Below are positions 12,769 through 25,997 of a stretch of DNA of 64,000 nt, piece after piece. The notes under the pieces were generated by a model, which had not been told where the DNA came from, did not search any database, and worked only from the letters and a program-made list of their open reading frames with translations. Source of the stretch: Sinotaia quadrata (lineage: Eukaryota > Mollusca > Gastropoda > Architaenioglossa > Viviparidae); contig CM054180.1 of the NCBI GenBank assembly GCA_028829895.1, forward strand, positions 95,726,135-95,790,134, in the 5' to 3' direction. Position numbers and translations under genes: made by a program. Every line of letters starts with the position of its first letter. Position 1 is the first letter of the stretch.

Positions 12769-13574
12769 TAAAGATAGTTTTCAGTGTGTCATCATATATT
12801 TTTAATTTTTAATTTTATTACCTACATTGATTTTGTCTGCAAATTTCTTCCTTTTTTCCAATCCTCTGAATTTTTGTATTTACACTCTTGTTAGATTTAG
12901 ACAATAATTGTACAATAATAATGCGTTTTGCTTTCTTCTATAGTTCAAATTCGTGATTGTTTATCTTTAGAGCATCCATCAAACTTTCGATTTGCTTTAT
13001 TTGACGACTTTTTATTTCTAACAAAATATATCAGCGAGTCTTTCTCCACGTCATATATATTTTTAAACACAACAAATTCACTCACACATGGAAAATAACA
13101 AACTTGCATATTTAAAAATAAAAGAGAACAAACAAACAAAGAAACAAACAAACACAGATTTAAAAGGAAAATCATCAAACATGATAGACATGAAAAACGG
13201 CAGAACATATTAAAATATTTATAATATCATTAACTTTAGAACGAGTGTCTAAGAATACGTATTTGTTTGAATAGCAACATGTCTTCTTTATAAAAATCTT
13301 GATTCCAAGTTCGATTTATCTTTTACAAATCAATTGATTTTCAACTACTAATCTAATAAACCCCTCCATCTCATTTTAATTGTTTTTCTTTTTGCTGCTG
13401 GGGGTGGGGGTGGGAGAGTGATGTCTTCGACACTGAGCGGTGCACATGGTAGTCGGGACTCCAGACTTACTTTCTAGTCCTGGTTTCGAAAGATAATGAT
13501 GTGATAGATTCAAGGAACCATAAATACGACACGATAGTATCTAGTTCTCAAACTACTAAATGTTCTTTGACAAG

Positions 13575-13770
13575 TAAATATGACACAGCATTTCGCATTT
13601 CCTAAATATGACACAGCATTTCGCATTTATAAATATGACACAACATTTCGCATTTCCTAAATATGACACAGCATTTCGCATTTCCTAAATATGACATAGC
13701 ATTTCGCATTTCCTAAATATGACACAGCATTTCGCATTTATAAATATGACACAAAATTTCGCATTTCGCT
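13575..13770. repeat. 28-bp minisatellite
   Basis: About seven units of AAATATGACACAGCATTTCG type, some lacking a few bases at the unit junction. Confidence 0.92.
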
Positions 13771-14924
13771 AGATTAGATATTGAGGAAGGAATGGAATAT
13801 GTTTTAAGCAGTTTCAATAAAACAAGAAGGGTCATTGCTAGTTATATATTCTGCATGACTATAATATAATATTCACTATTATTATTAATAAGGATTTACT
13901 TTTGATTGTACACGTAATTTACAGATACGTCATATTAAATCTTGAAGAACTGATTCTAGGACTATTTGTTTTCTAAGGGAATATAATTTACACATGTGAC
14001 AGTAGACGGGCAGGGGGTAGAGTAGAGTCCAGTCTTAGGAATGGTAAAAGTATGATGAATGAAAGCCTGCCAGTGACGTCCATCTATCAAGACTTTGAGA
14101 ACATTCATCTAAGTTATTCGTTTAGGATTTTAAGAATTTACAGGGGTTTTCTGTGACGGTAGAATGGGCCCGCGGCAACAATCCTGAGCAGATGTCTTAA
14201 AATTGTGCCATATTCCGGCCAAAGCCAGTTTTAGAGCGGTCAGTAATATGACACAAATAATGAGCACTTAAAAATAATATCAATCACTTGTATACAGCAC
14301 ATTAAACTGTCAGACTCTTGAATAAAATAAAGTTTTAAAAGTACGAAAACAAAAAAAAAGAATTTTTTCTTTTATGTTTGAAAGACAAACTAGATTAAAA
14401 AAATAATATTACCATGTAAAGTTGTTCTGTTTGCAAAGTTTAAATTTAATTAATGACACTTTTACTGTATATAGAACGACATTGATAGCCCAGCAAAATA
14501 TATTGGCAAACAGTGTTCTATCCAGTCCTTGGCCATTATTTTAAATATAAACTGATATCAAAAATTTTGATTTCTTGCTTGTGATTGAATACAGTTTATT
14601 GAAAATGGTCTTTGTATATTTGACTTTATTGAATTTACATGTAAAATAAAATAGCTGGCACGTACCCGTGTTTTAAATATGGGTATTGATAGAATGAAGA
14701 AATCGCCTATATATTTTTGATTGTTAAATTAAAAAAGGAAAGAAAGATAAATGTATAAAATCTATCAACAACACAATATTGTGCTATACTATAAACAATA
14801 CAGTGACACAAACTATAATTACACAGTACAAAACAGCAAACATGCAATTTAAACCTTAAGACTATTGCATTCACTTTATATAAACATCACTCTTATAACG
14901 CTCAAGCAATGTGAACGCCATCTT

Positions 14925-15215
14925 GGGAAAAAGAGAGAGAATCGAGAGAGATCGGTAGAGGGAAAGAGGAAGTGAGAGAGGGAAGGAAAGAAAGAGAAGA
15001 GAAATACATATAAGAATTAGATGACTGAGAAAGAGAGACAAACTGAGGGAGAAGGAGGGACAGGAAGAGAGAGAAAATCAGACTGAGAAATGGAGAGAGG
15101 GAGGGAGAGGGGGGAAAGGAGAGAGAGCAAGAAAAAGAGATTGACTGAGAGAGACAGCTTAAAAAGAGAAAAAGGGAGCATAGGTTGCTTAGAGAAATGA
15201 AGAAAGAAAATAGAA
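14925..15215. repeat. GA-rich polypurine tract
   Basis: Irregular GAGA/GGGA-rich sequence. Antisense open frames are Leu/Ser/Phe-rich artefacts. Confidence 0.85.
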
Positions 15216-15239
15216 TGGCACAATTTTGAATACAATAAA

Positions 15240-16140
15240 TGAATCCATTGCTACCACCACCACTACTACTAAATTTACTACTACTGCTGCTGCTATTACT
15301 GCTACTACCACCACCACAAATACTACTACTATAATACATCTACTACTGCTTCTGCTGCTACTACTACTACTACTACTACTACTACTCTACTACTACTATC
15401 ACCACCACCACCCCACCACCAATACTACTCTATAATACATCTACTACTACTACTGCTACTACTACTACTACTACTACAGCTATTACTACTGCTGCTGCTA
15501 CCACTACTACTACTACTACTGCTGCTGCTAATACTACTGCTACTACATCTATTACTACAGCTGCTACTACTATTACATTTATTACTACTACTACATCTGC
15601 TACTACTGCCGCTACTACTACTACATCTACTACTACTGCTGCTACTACTACATTTATTACTACTACTACATCTACTACTACTGCCGCTGCTACTGCTACT
15701 ACATATACTATTACTGCTGCTGCAACCACTACTACATCTACTATTACTGCTGCTACTACCACTTCTACTACTACTGCTGCTACTACCACTTCTACTACTA
15801 CTGCTGCTGCTACCACTACTACATCTACTTCTACTACTACTGCTGCTACTAATACTACATCTACTACTACTGCTGCTACTACTACTACATCTACTACTAC
15901 TGCTGCTGCTACCACTACTACATCTACTACTATTACTGCTGCTACTGCCACTTCTACTACTACTGCTGCTGCTATTACTACTACATCTACTACTACTGCT
16001 GCTACTACTACTACATCTACTACTACTGCTGCTACTACTACTACATCTATTACTACTGCTGCTACTACTACTACATCTACTACTACTGCTCCTACTACTA
16101 CAACAACTACAACCACTACTACTACTACTACTTCTACTCA
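15240..16140. repeat. Long ACT trinucleotide array
   Basis: About 900 bp of (ACT)n with interspersed GCT, CCA and ATCT units, many arranged in a higher-order unit of about 30-40 bp (ACTACTGCTGCTACTACTAC then ACATCT). Because the period is three, antisense frames are open as poly-Ser or poly-Val. These lack any feature of a gene. Confidence 0.96.
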
Positions 16141-17895
16141 AAACAATGAACACAATATATTAAGGTTATTTTGAATACCAGTATTAGAGAAAATTGGGAA
16201 CCGATACAGTGATGCCTACAATCGAGCATTCATTTTGTTATGCATTACCAGTCACATATTTATGGCAGCAACACGAACTTAAAACAGTGTTGCCTATAGT
16301 AGAGAGTTCGTTTTGTAACGTATTATCACTCAGACCTTTCTTCAATTAAATCAGCAAAACAATTGCCCATAAATTAAAGTATTCTTCATGGTCAGTGTCA
16401 TTATAATAATTAAATTTATCAAATCTAGAGTTAAACTTACTGGATTATTTACCATAAAAGTATTTTTTAAATTATCCTTCACAAACAAACAAACAAACAA
16501 ATAAACAAACAAACAAACAAAACATAGACTCTACAACTGTGTCCACCTATGCTATAAACAATCAGAGGAAAGCAAAAACTAAACCAACCATGCAAACACA
16601 TTTCATTTTGAAAGCAATAACTTTTTCTACTTGTACAAGATCCTTATTAACAAAATAAAACTAACACCTTAAAAATAACTGTCCATAATTCCTATTCATC
16701 ATACCAATCAGTCAAAAAAATAATGTGAATTATCAGACAAACAGTATGATAAATATCTTCTGCTAAGTCAGTTACAGCACAAAATTTGGAAGCGCAATTA
16801 TAATAAAGTACATCTTGCAAACATTCTTGTAATATTACCTGACATTTGTGTAGTAGAAAGACTACTTATGACCTCATTAGTAACGTCCGTTTAGTCTGAG
16901 TGATGAAAGTGAACATAATAAAACTATAAACATACCGTTGAAGTTATTACATCTTAAGTTGGAAAGTTATCTGTCTATAAGCACCGTAAGGTCGTCTGTT
17001 GAATTAGCAGAAAACAAGGAAACGTTTCTGTTGTTATTTGATTGGCATTTGTCACACCACATAAGGTGGACGAATGGGTTTTTGAACAAAGAAAGTGACG
17101 AGTGGGGAAACGTCACTGTAGTGTACCACTATCGTGTACGTCACCTCTCCTCTGTCACAACGTTATTCAGTCCCTTAGTGGCTTGTCAGCTGTACTATGT
17201 AAGACCTTCTTTTTTTCCCATCACTCTGACATCCATACACCATGGATGTTTGTCTGGATCTTTTATTATGCATGCAAGGGTTACGTATACTGACGTGTTT
17301 GTCTGTGAGATTGTATGTGGAGAGTAGAATGTCAACAATACAGGACATGACAAGGTAGACAACTCCCTCACCCTTTTAAAAAAATAGTAGACAAGTTACT
17401 ATTTTTGGGTGAGTATGATTGAACTTTATTGTCCTATGAATTCTCTTTCATACCGTGGATTAAAGAAAGACTTAATCATTCATTTCATAAACCATTCATT
17501 TACAAAGCATTAACTCTGGAGCTAAAGGACTAATTTTGTAAATGATAGGTGATGAAAATTAGGAAAATGTAAGGGGAATAGTAAAAGAAACAATTATCAA
17601 ACTGCCAAGTGCGGCAATTTGCGCTATAAAAACAGCTACAGCTAAAGTACCATGAAAACTAAATGCACGAATATGTTGTCAGGTGATTTTCTGAATGGAT
17701 TTGGTGAAATTTACAAACAATTTCCAGAACAGTGTCGCCAGGTACCATCAATTATTCATAATATATTAAGTTGATTTTCTGAAGCATTATAATTATAGAA
17801 AGTAAGCTTTTGACAGAGCGTTCTGAAAGACACATGAGCTGTTGAGGTCAGTTGTAACAAAAACACTCTAATAATAAAAACTGCGAGCTTCACAG

Positions 17896-18020
17896 TTAAT
17901 CATGAACTATCTCATTACAGTGTGTTTACATAAGACACTGCCTCGAGTTGTTTAGAAGTTAATCATGAACTATCTCACTACAGTGTGTTTACATAAGACA
18001 CTGCCTCGTGTTGTTTAGAA
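17896..18020. repeat. 63-bp direct duplication
   Basis: Two nearly identical copies beginning GTTAATCATGAACTATCTCA and ending TTGTTTAGAA. Confidence 0.93.
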
Positions 18021-18197
18021 GTTCAAATATTACTGCCATTAATTTTAATCGATCTTAAATGTGTATATTGAATATCGAGATTCTAAACAAGAATTTAGAA
18101 ATCTGCGCAAGCAAACAATCAAAAACAAAAAAATACAGCAAACATAATAACAATTAGAAAAAGTCAAATCATTTCGTACAATACAGACGACGACAGC

Positions 18198-18310
18198 ATT
18201 CTGAAAAAAAGAGCGAGCTAAGAGAGATAACCAAAGAAAAAAAAAGGAACAAGCAAACAAAGAAAGATGCATACTGACAGAAAAACAAACAATAAAAGAA
18301 AGAAACAAAA
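18198..18310 (+). repeat. A/G-rich tract upstream of gene 2 promoter
   Basis: Purine-rich run of GAAA, CAAA and AAAG units directly upstream of the TGTGATCT element. Equivalent tracts precede the promoters of genes 3-7. Confidence 0.75.
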
Positions 18311-18457
18311 TGTGATCTAAAAAGCTATTGGTTTGTAACAGCTTGTATTCATTAGTTCCTTGTACACGCCTTCCATTACAGTTTATATATTGGAATAAAG
18401 TGTGAAGCCTTCGTACTGGACTATACACAAACTCTGTGGCCCTTGAATCGAACACAG
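18311..18457 (+). promoter_or_regulatory. Gene 2 promoter and untranslated first exon
   Basis: Reference copy of the promoter block. The order is TGTGATCTAAAAAGC, GTTTGTAACAGCTTG, TTCATTAG, then a TATA box TTTATATAT at 18382-18390. A putative short exon (start expected near 18412-18418) runs through CTCTGTGGCCCTTGAATCG to AACACAG at 18457, followed by a perfect GTATGT donor at 18458. It contains no ATG-led frame of note. Strong conservation between copies, TATA spacing and the CAG/GTATGT junction together suggest promoter plus 5' untranslated exon; transcript data would be needed to fix the start. Confidence 0.65.
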
Positions 18458-18755
18458 GTATGTAGATATTTTCTGTTTATAGAGAAATTGTACTGATAAA
18501 TCTATGACAAAATGTGCACTAGCCTTAAGAACTCTACTCAATGCGTAGCTTCTAATTACTATTGGCATTGTATATGTGTATATGTAAAAGAAATATTTAA
18601 TTTGATAATTTGATTTTGAAAGAAAGAAATGAAATGGGATTTTACTTATATTATTATACTTTTACTTTACCATTCTCGAATTTTTGACTATGCTTTCCTG
18701 GTTTTTCGATTGAAAACCAGAGGCTATAAATCTAGTGTATTTCTGCGTGTACACT

Positions 18756-18886
<131 letters not shown>

Positions 18887-20324
18887 TGCTGACCATTTTA
18901 AGGAAGCAACTAAAAATGTGTACTATTTGTTGTACCTGTTAAGAAATTTATTATGAAAAGAAGAATCGTGTCGTAGCGATGAAACACTTTTGGACTTAGG
19001 AGTCATTTCCCTTGAACCTAACTTTGATCAAGTGTTCTCTGTAATCAGAAATGTATTGGTACAAGAATTACTGTATGTGAATACAATTGCACATCACAGC
19101 TAAATTGATGGGACTATAATTTACTGTTGTGATTTTATCTCTTAGGATAAGGTTGACTGTACCATGAAATGGGCAATTAAATAGAAATCTTTGGAAGGCG
19201 CCACAACATTGTGGGACTGCTAAGTACCGATAACAGCAAAAATATCATCAAACATTGTTTTCCTCAATGTGTAAATAATTCATTATATAAGTATAATATT
19301 TATTTCATTAAACAATGTTTTAAAAGAAATAAGTATTTATCTTCTGGTCCATCGTTTATCAAGTAAAGTGTTTTAGAATATTTCTTAAGTTAAATACACA
19401 TGGCGCCACATCACACCCAGAAATGTATTTATCCTAAATCTGGTATTATTGCCTCATTTTATTCCAGACGTAACATTTCGGGCATTGTTAGGTCTAGTAT
19501 TACCATCTTTCATGCAATATTACAACGAGCGATCGAATATTTATAATTACAAAACCAATAACAGCGATTCCAGAGCCAATAGAGTGAGAATTAGTTATAA
19601 TGTTATATCCATATTTCACAAAGCAATGACTTCTCTTTTTCTTTTAGACTGCTTCCGTTTATCACTCTAATAAGTTTATTCGGATACTCTAACAGAAATA
19701 ACAAAATAAAAACACTCAAAATGACAACATTATATAATAAAATGTCAACAAATTACAATTTTATTAATGCTAGCAATTTCGTAATAAAAATTCTTATTTA
19801 TAAAGATAATAACTTATCAAAGCTTTTTTTAAAAAGTTATCTTCCTCTTGTTTTGTCACGAACATACTGAGACTTTTCCATAAATAAAAATTGTTGTTTA
19901 TCGGTTAAGTGCATTTTTGCTGTAAACCTTAGCACTGGACAACTTTATATTATACTGGACGTGCGGCCAGACAGGACTCAATAAATATTCCTGTTTCTTG
20001 AGTTACGTTTTTTAACTTGCTAAAGTTGTGGGTAGAAATCCATTGCTCTCCCTTTACATCTTAAGTTTTTGTCCATAGTCTGAAGCATATGATGAGGGAA
20101 GCATTACTCTCCCTTTACATCTTAACTAAGCTTTAGTCTTCAGTCTTAAACAATAGATGTTAGAGTTTTACACGTGCCATCCATATTTCTCCTTAGACTA
20201 ATTGCAACGTTTTATTTAGTTGCTTTATTCTGGCCAGGATAAAGCAGTTATGTTCGTGTGGATTCATGAGATTATGCGATTAATAAAAATGTTGGAAAGT
20301 AAAGTGTTAAATCACGAGGAGAGG

Positions 20325-20332
20325 GAGGGAGA

Positions 20333-20396
<64 letters not shown>
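20325..20396. repeat. GA microsatellite
   Basis: Nearly pure (GA)n of about 70 bp. Confidence 0.97.
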
Positions 20397-20399
<3 letters not shown>

Positions 20400-21939
20400 T
20401 AATTAAATAAAGACTCTAAGAACATTGATATTTTATTTTTAGTGTTTCAACTTCACAAAATCATAAACAAATTAATTTATGGACTAGCACAATATTTATG
20501 ATTCAGTTACGAAAAGCAGGGTAAAGAAATATTTGGGTTGGAGATAATTTATCACATAAGTGTCCCCCCCTCATTCCAATAGGAGAGAAAATAGCAAAGT
20601 TACAAGACAAAATCACCACGTGTCACACGAAGGTTGACCTGCATTGTAACATCATTGTAGGCTGTAGCAGGGAGACATTTAGAATTAAAACCCAGCCCAG
20701 GAATTGGTAGCAACACCAGGGAGCAATGTAGAAGGAAGTAGAAGCACTAGAAACCAATCTCTGAAAATAACCAACCTGCAGTGGAATTCTGACCACAGGA
20801 TGATCGGAAATCCTAACTCATTTTTCACTTCACTTTCACTTTCAGAATTAAAAGAAGAAAAATGTCAAACACTCTGTCATTCCAGCCATCATTCATTCAG
20901 TTCTAAAGATAATTAACAATGTTACTTATATATATTATTCGTACGCTTTCTAAAATTAATTAAACGTTTATTTATAATGATTGAAATTAGTTTACAACTG
21001 ATGATGACAGATTTGTTTGTTGTCTCTAATTCCTTAAGAATTTTCATGCAGCTCAATAACACACATAATTCCAAGGCTTAGAATTTCTACATGTGCAAAT
21101 TTTGATTATTTCGTTGAACCTAGAAATGGATAAATTTCATTTACTATGTTGGTAAAGGGGAGACAACTGAAATGAAGTTTCTGTCGTAAGAAGGGCTGTT
21201 AGAGATCTAAAGAGAAATATTTCCCGTGCAAGAAAGCTTGGTTAGTATGCTTCATCTTACTAGCGGTTAAAAACTATCAGGTGTAAATAATTTATTTTCG
21301 CCGGGTCTTCTTTCAACTATGTTACATTCAAAGCCAGTTTTCAGTACTAGGTCCTTGGCTCCGATTGGTCCAGATAATCACCTGTCTAACATTATCATAC
21401 CATATCAAACTAGCACTTATTAATGCTGCTGTTTAAGTCGCAAACTTTTCCATGTATCTTTCTTCAGAATTATTAGTTCAAGTGAAGGGTCAGCTATACA
21501 TATTTTATTCTGTCTTAATTATATTGCTTTATCTAAAAAGCACATATTTCTGCAGTGAAACTCAAGAGAATTACTTACAGATAGTTGTCGAATTATGAGA
21601 ATTATACATACAGAGGAAAACGTGTTTTAAAAAAAAATAAATTTATAGTTATAGTTTTCAAAAGTATCGCAAGAAATGAAAGCATTTAACAGAGAATAGT
21701 TCGGAGGAAATGAAAAATTACAAAAGAAATATTCCTAAAGAAAAACTATCAATTAGAGAATGAATTAAAATTAGGAATTAAGTTTGAAAGCACACAAATA
21801 TGGAATTATCAAATGCATTAATTATCAAAAGCATCACAGTGCTGTTATGTATTGTTCCATGTTTGTATCCCATAAAGTTATACATAATCATTAAGTAGCG
21901 CAATATTGAAAGATAATTTTTAAAAGGACGATTTAAGTA

Positions 21940-22110
21940 AAACAACATAATTTTATTTGGAGTACATAGAAATATTTCAGTTCAATTAATCATAATTCAA
22001 CATAATTTTATTTGGAGTACATAGAAATATTTCTGTTCAATTAATCATAATTCAACATAATTTTATTTGGAGTACATAGAAATATTTCAGTTCAATTAAT
22101 CATAATTCAA
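21940..22110. repeat. 55-bp triplication
   Basis: Three copies of a unit containing AACATAATTTTATTTGGAGT and TTCAATTAATCATAATTC, nearly identical. Confidence 0.93.
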
Positions 22111-22469
22111 AATTCATTCATCGATCAAATCAAAAGGTTTCCTTCTAATCCCCCAAATATACCTTTCGATGTCTGTTACTTCCCAGTATGAGATTTTCCT
22201 TGTCTGCACATGGATTTTAGTAACGCCGTGTCTCCCTCTGTCCAAACCATAATTTTTGTCATGTGACATATCAGTATTCAACCAATATTTAATTACTAAT
22301 CACCTGCTGAGATTTCTGTGTTGAAACTGGCCACCCTACAGTCTGAACTTTAATTAGATCGAATCGATATAATTGCTATTATTTTTGGTTGTCTAATATT
22401 CCTTCTTCAGCAAATGTTTAGACTCTGTTAGGGAATATCTTCCCGCATAGAATCTTTTTCAATGCACAC

Positions 22470-22695
22470 AACAATATAACACACAAACACACAACAATAA
22501 ACACACAAACATACAACAACAAACACACAAACATACAACAATAAACACACAACAATAAACACACAAACACACAACAATAAACACACAAACATACAACAAT
22601 AAACACACAAACACACAACAATATAACACACAAACACACAACAATAAACACACAAACATACAACAATAAACACACAAACACACACAAACCAATAG
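22470..22695. repeat. AC-rich 18-21-bp tandem array
   Basis: Units of ACAACAATAAACACACAAAC and close variants. The flank (TTTTCAATGCACACAAC) matches the same position in genes 3, 5 and 6. There it is unexpanded (3, 5) or replaced by GC/AC dinucleotides (6). Confidence 0.92.
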
Positions 22696-22972
22696 ACATT
22701 CACAAGCACACATGAACGCACTCATATACTAGCGTTTTTAAACTAACAATTATTACACTTACAAAAAATTACACTCACAAATAAATCTCTACCATCTTCA
22801 TATGCAAGATAGAGATTTATTTTGAAAGAATTTAAAAGCACTTGTGCCCATCCACCCACCACCCATCCAAAAAATTAACAGAAAATAAATTAAAAGTTTA
22901 ATGAAATGCAAGTAGAAATGTAAATAAGCACAAGTTAGATCTACCGCTGACAACAGATTTTTAAAAATGCAG

Positions 22973-23235
22973 AATGTCATTAATTACTAACAGCGCTGTT
23001 CCAGTGATAAAAAGCCAAATGTCATTAATTACTAACAGCGCAGTTCCAGTGATAAAAAGCCAAATGTCATTAATTACTAACAGCGCTGTTCCAGTGATAA
23101 AAAGCCAAATGTCATTAATTACTAACAGCGCAGTTCCAGTGATAAAAAGCCAAATGTCATTAATTACTAACAGCGCTGTTCCAGTGATATAAAGCAGAAT
23201 GTCATTAATTACCAAAAAGCGCAGTTCCAATGATA
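22973..23235. repeat. 45-bp minisatellite, 5-6 copies
   Basis: Units of AATGTCATTAATTACTAACA followed by GCGCTGTTCCAGTGATAAAA. The period is a multiple of three, so both strands stay open, but genes 3 and 5 carry a single unexpanded copy at the same place, which argues against coding. Confidence 0.95.
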
Positions 23236-23518
23236 AAAAAAAAACAGAGTGCAGGTTTAGCAAAATAACTGGATACTCAAACCTTTAAGCGACAAGATAC
23301 TTTTTTCTTAGAATGTATATCACATGAGGGTTTCATTAATATTGTTTCTGACTTAAAACAGTAAAAAATAAAACTGCACAAGTGGCCAACAGTACCATTT
23401 ACTGTAAGTAAGACCATGATAATTAAAATAAAACTATATCATTTGAATGAATTTCGTGGAATTTCAAACTTGTGTATTTACGTTATCTTCTAAAGGGACG
23501 TCACCTACCAGTCAGAGA

Positions 23519-23698
23519 ATGAACGCCATATTCATCTGTGTTCTAACGATTATAGTGGTGACCATATTGGAAGTCGATGCAAAAAAATGCAAGTGTTTAA
23601 AAGACGACGAATGCACCGATAAGAACGTCGACCTAAAATATAATTTTCTGAAAACGTTCAAGGAGGCCTGTAAATTTTACAATGCATGGCTTTGCTGT
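23519..23698 (+). CDS. Gene 2, coding exon 1: secreted PLA2-like protein
   Basis: The exon starts at about 23496 after TAAAG. Met at 23519 opens a signal peptide of about 21 residues (cleavage likely after Val-Asp-Ala). It gives 60 codons, ends Trp-Leu-Cys-Cys, and is in phase 0 at GTAAGT (23699). The loop reads Cys51-Lys-Phe-Tyr54-Asn55-Ala-Trp57: both His and Asp of the PLA2 dyad are replaced, and the Cys that closes the loop in every other copy is Trp. The mature protein thus has 11 Cys, an odd number. Joined to 25998-26216 it is 132 aa, the longest member. The 3' end of the exon and its splice donor are duplicated 62 bp downstream. Expected to be secreted; function unknown. Confidence 0.87.
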
Positions 23699-23802
23699 GT
23701 AAGTTGTAATCACTCATCCATTGAGGTCTGAAAGTATTTCACAATGTGTGTCTTTGCTGTGTAAGTTGTAATCACTCATCCATTGAGGTCTGAAAGTATT
23801 TC
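23679..23802 (+). repeat. 62-bp duplication of the gene 2 exon/intron junction
   Basis: The copy starting at 23741 repeats the end of the exon and the start of intron 2, including a second GTAAGT donor at 23761. The second copy still encodes the Asn-Val-Cys-Leu-Cys-Cys consensus that the first has lost. It is shifted by 62 bp (not a multiple of three) and lies beyond an in-frame TGA at 23729-23731, so using the second donor would truncate the protein. Confidence 0.9.
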
Positions 23803-25997
23803 AAAACAACTGCATTATAAGAAAAAATAATTGTTTTAAATAATAAATACATTTCCTTGCAAGAAATCCTGATATTTAATTATTTAATATTAAAAAGACA
23901 TTAAATTATATAGACATTAAAATGGTTCATTTAGATTATCAAGCTTACTAATGAGTATTTCAACTAAGTGTACTTAATACAAACTGGTTGGTACTCTTGA
24001 TACTTCTTTTCTTAAAACAGACCATTTAAAATCTAAAAAGAAAAAAAACAAAATAATGTCTTTATGATTACAATTTGCAGTGATTATTTTTCTACTTTTG
24101 TGTACTCCACTTATCTGCATATTTCTTTAGGTGCATAAGTTCCGGATTGTCCCATTTAAAACCTTACAGAGACTGAAATCCGATTAAGCATAATTCGCAA
24201 AACTGCTGAAATAGATTAGAATAGTCTCATTCAGTTTCTTGGTATGTTGACGACTTCCAGGATCTGTGCAATTCTTACAAATCTTTTATTACAGCTTTAC
24301 CATATACTATTTAATGTGTCTTTGCTATTGTTATTGTCTTTACAACAATAAACATAACATTTTGCACAATTTACACAACATAGTTAGGTCTTTTATTACA
24401 GCTTTACCATATACTATTTTATTTGTCTTTGCTATTGGATGATGCAAGAAATTAAACATGTACACCGTTTTTCGCACACTTTATAGCAATTTACAGTAAT
24501 GTAAACCAGTTTAGCACAATTCACAACAATACATACCAGTTCTGCACAATTTACAACTTTGTACGACAGTGTTGCACAATTTATAAAATATACCAGTTTA
24601 GTACAATACACAACAACATGCAACTGTTTTGAACAATTTATAACAATATATCTCTTTGTCACAGTTTCCAACAATAAATATGTGTTTCACAGTTTACAAA
24701 AATATACCTCAGTTTATCACAACTTAAAACATTAGAGGTCAATTTTCCACAGTTAACAACAATATACATCAGTTTTGCACGATTTACAAACTTGAACATT
24801 CTATTTTAACAATTTACAACAACATACATCAGTTTTTCACTGTTATATCAATACGAATGAGTTTTATTCAATTTACAATACGCATCTGTTTTACATAATT
24901 TACACAACATAGATAGGTTTTTCACAGTTACAACAATAAACATAAAGTTTGCACAAGTTACAACAAAATATATCAGCTGTTTTTTCTTTTTCTTTATCTT
25001 TTTTTAACAATTTAAAACAATACACTTACGTTTTTCACAATTTACAACAATACACTTATGTTTTTCACAATTTACAACAAAATACACAAGATTTTCACAA
25101 TTTACGACAATATACACCAGCATTACATAATTTTTAACAATATTTGTCAGTTTTGCGCATTTTTCAACACACACGTTTTGCATAATATGCGCCAATATTG
25201 CACCATTTGCATCAATATTAATCACTTTGGCACAGTTTATATGAATATACATCACCTTTTCAGAATTTACACCAATATACACGAGTTTACACAAGGTTTG
25301 TACAATTTAAACCAATATACATCAGTTTTGCGCGGTATGCACCAATATACATCAGTTTTGCGCGATATACACCAATATACTAAGTTTTGCGCAATATACA
25401 CCAATATACATCAGTTTTGCGCAATATACACCAATATACATCAATTTTGCGCACTATACACCAATATACATCAGTTTTGCGCGGTATACACAAATATACA
25501 TCAGTTTTGCGCGACATACACCAGTATACATTAGTTTTGCGCGGTATACACCAATATACATCGGTTTGAACAATTTACACCAATATACTTCAGTTTGCTC
25601 AAACAATTATACCAAAATACATCATTTTCCACAATTTACAACATTGTAAAAAACCCAAATAAACTGTTTACGTAGCCTGACACCGGAATATTTATGGATG
25701 TGTGAATGTGAAAGTTCTAAGGCAAATGAGATATATTTTGTGAACTCACTTTCATCTCAGTATTTAACTGTTATTCTTTGTGTAGTTTGGTACTCTCTAT
25801 CTGTACTTGCTTGTTTGTCATTTCATATTTGTATGCATGAACTATTCTAAATAATACAGGTATGGAGTTATTATAATAATTATATTTCACTATTGTTTTT
25901 TCTTGATTTGTGCGCTCAAATATTCCCGGAATAAACGTTAAATTGTTTACAATTTTTTAATCTTTTTTCTCTCGAGTATTTTCTTTTTTCACGACAG
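23699..25997 (+). other. Gene 2 intron 2
   Basis: GT-AG intron of 2.3 kb with GTAAGT donor and CACGACAG acceptor. The first part, up to about 24250, is paralogous to genes 3-6. The middle is the 30-bp satellite. The last 330 bp holds a block conserved between copies (CTTGCTTGTTTGTCATTTCA, ACTATTCTAAATAATA). Confidence 0.75.
24300..25650 (+). repeat. Degenerate 30-bp intronic satellite (gene 2)
   Basis: Tandem units of TTTTGCGCAATATACACCAA + TATACATCAG, most regular at 25320-25570 and strongly degenerate elsewhere as TTTACAACAATATACATCAG. The same satellite occupies intron 2 of genes 3, 4, 5 and 6. Confidence 0.92.

Larger units (their letters stand above)
12769..18310. other. Spacer between genes 1 and 2
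   Basis: About 5.5 kb without a supported gene. It contains 28-bp tandem units, a GA-rich tract, a roughly 900-bp trinucleotide array and a 63-bp direct duplication, each listed separately. A segment at 13433-13500 has a weak tRNA-like look (GCGGTGCACATGGTAGTCGG, later CCTGGTTTCGAAAG) and could be a SINE head. A GC-richer open stretch at about 16940-17330 is unrecognised. Confidence 0.5.

Noticed and set aside
13433..13500. Possible tRNA or tRNA-derived SINE head
   Set aside because: A- and B-box-like words are present but the arms do not pair into a convincing cloverleaf and no second copy was found.
15425..16153. Antisense frames of over 220 codons encoding poly-Ser or poly-Val
   Set aside because: Pure consequence of a trinucleotide array; all frames of the repeat are homopolymeric and there is no unique flank, signal or homology.
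16938..17327. A 129-codon open frame in unique sequence
   Set aside because: No recognisable domain, signal peptide, splice context or paralogous copy in other units; considered chance, though transcription evidence could revive it.
22961..23263. Open frames on both strands with a 15-residue repeat
   Set aside because: 45-bp minisatellite; genes 3 and 5 have a single unexpanded copy in the same intron position.
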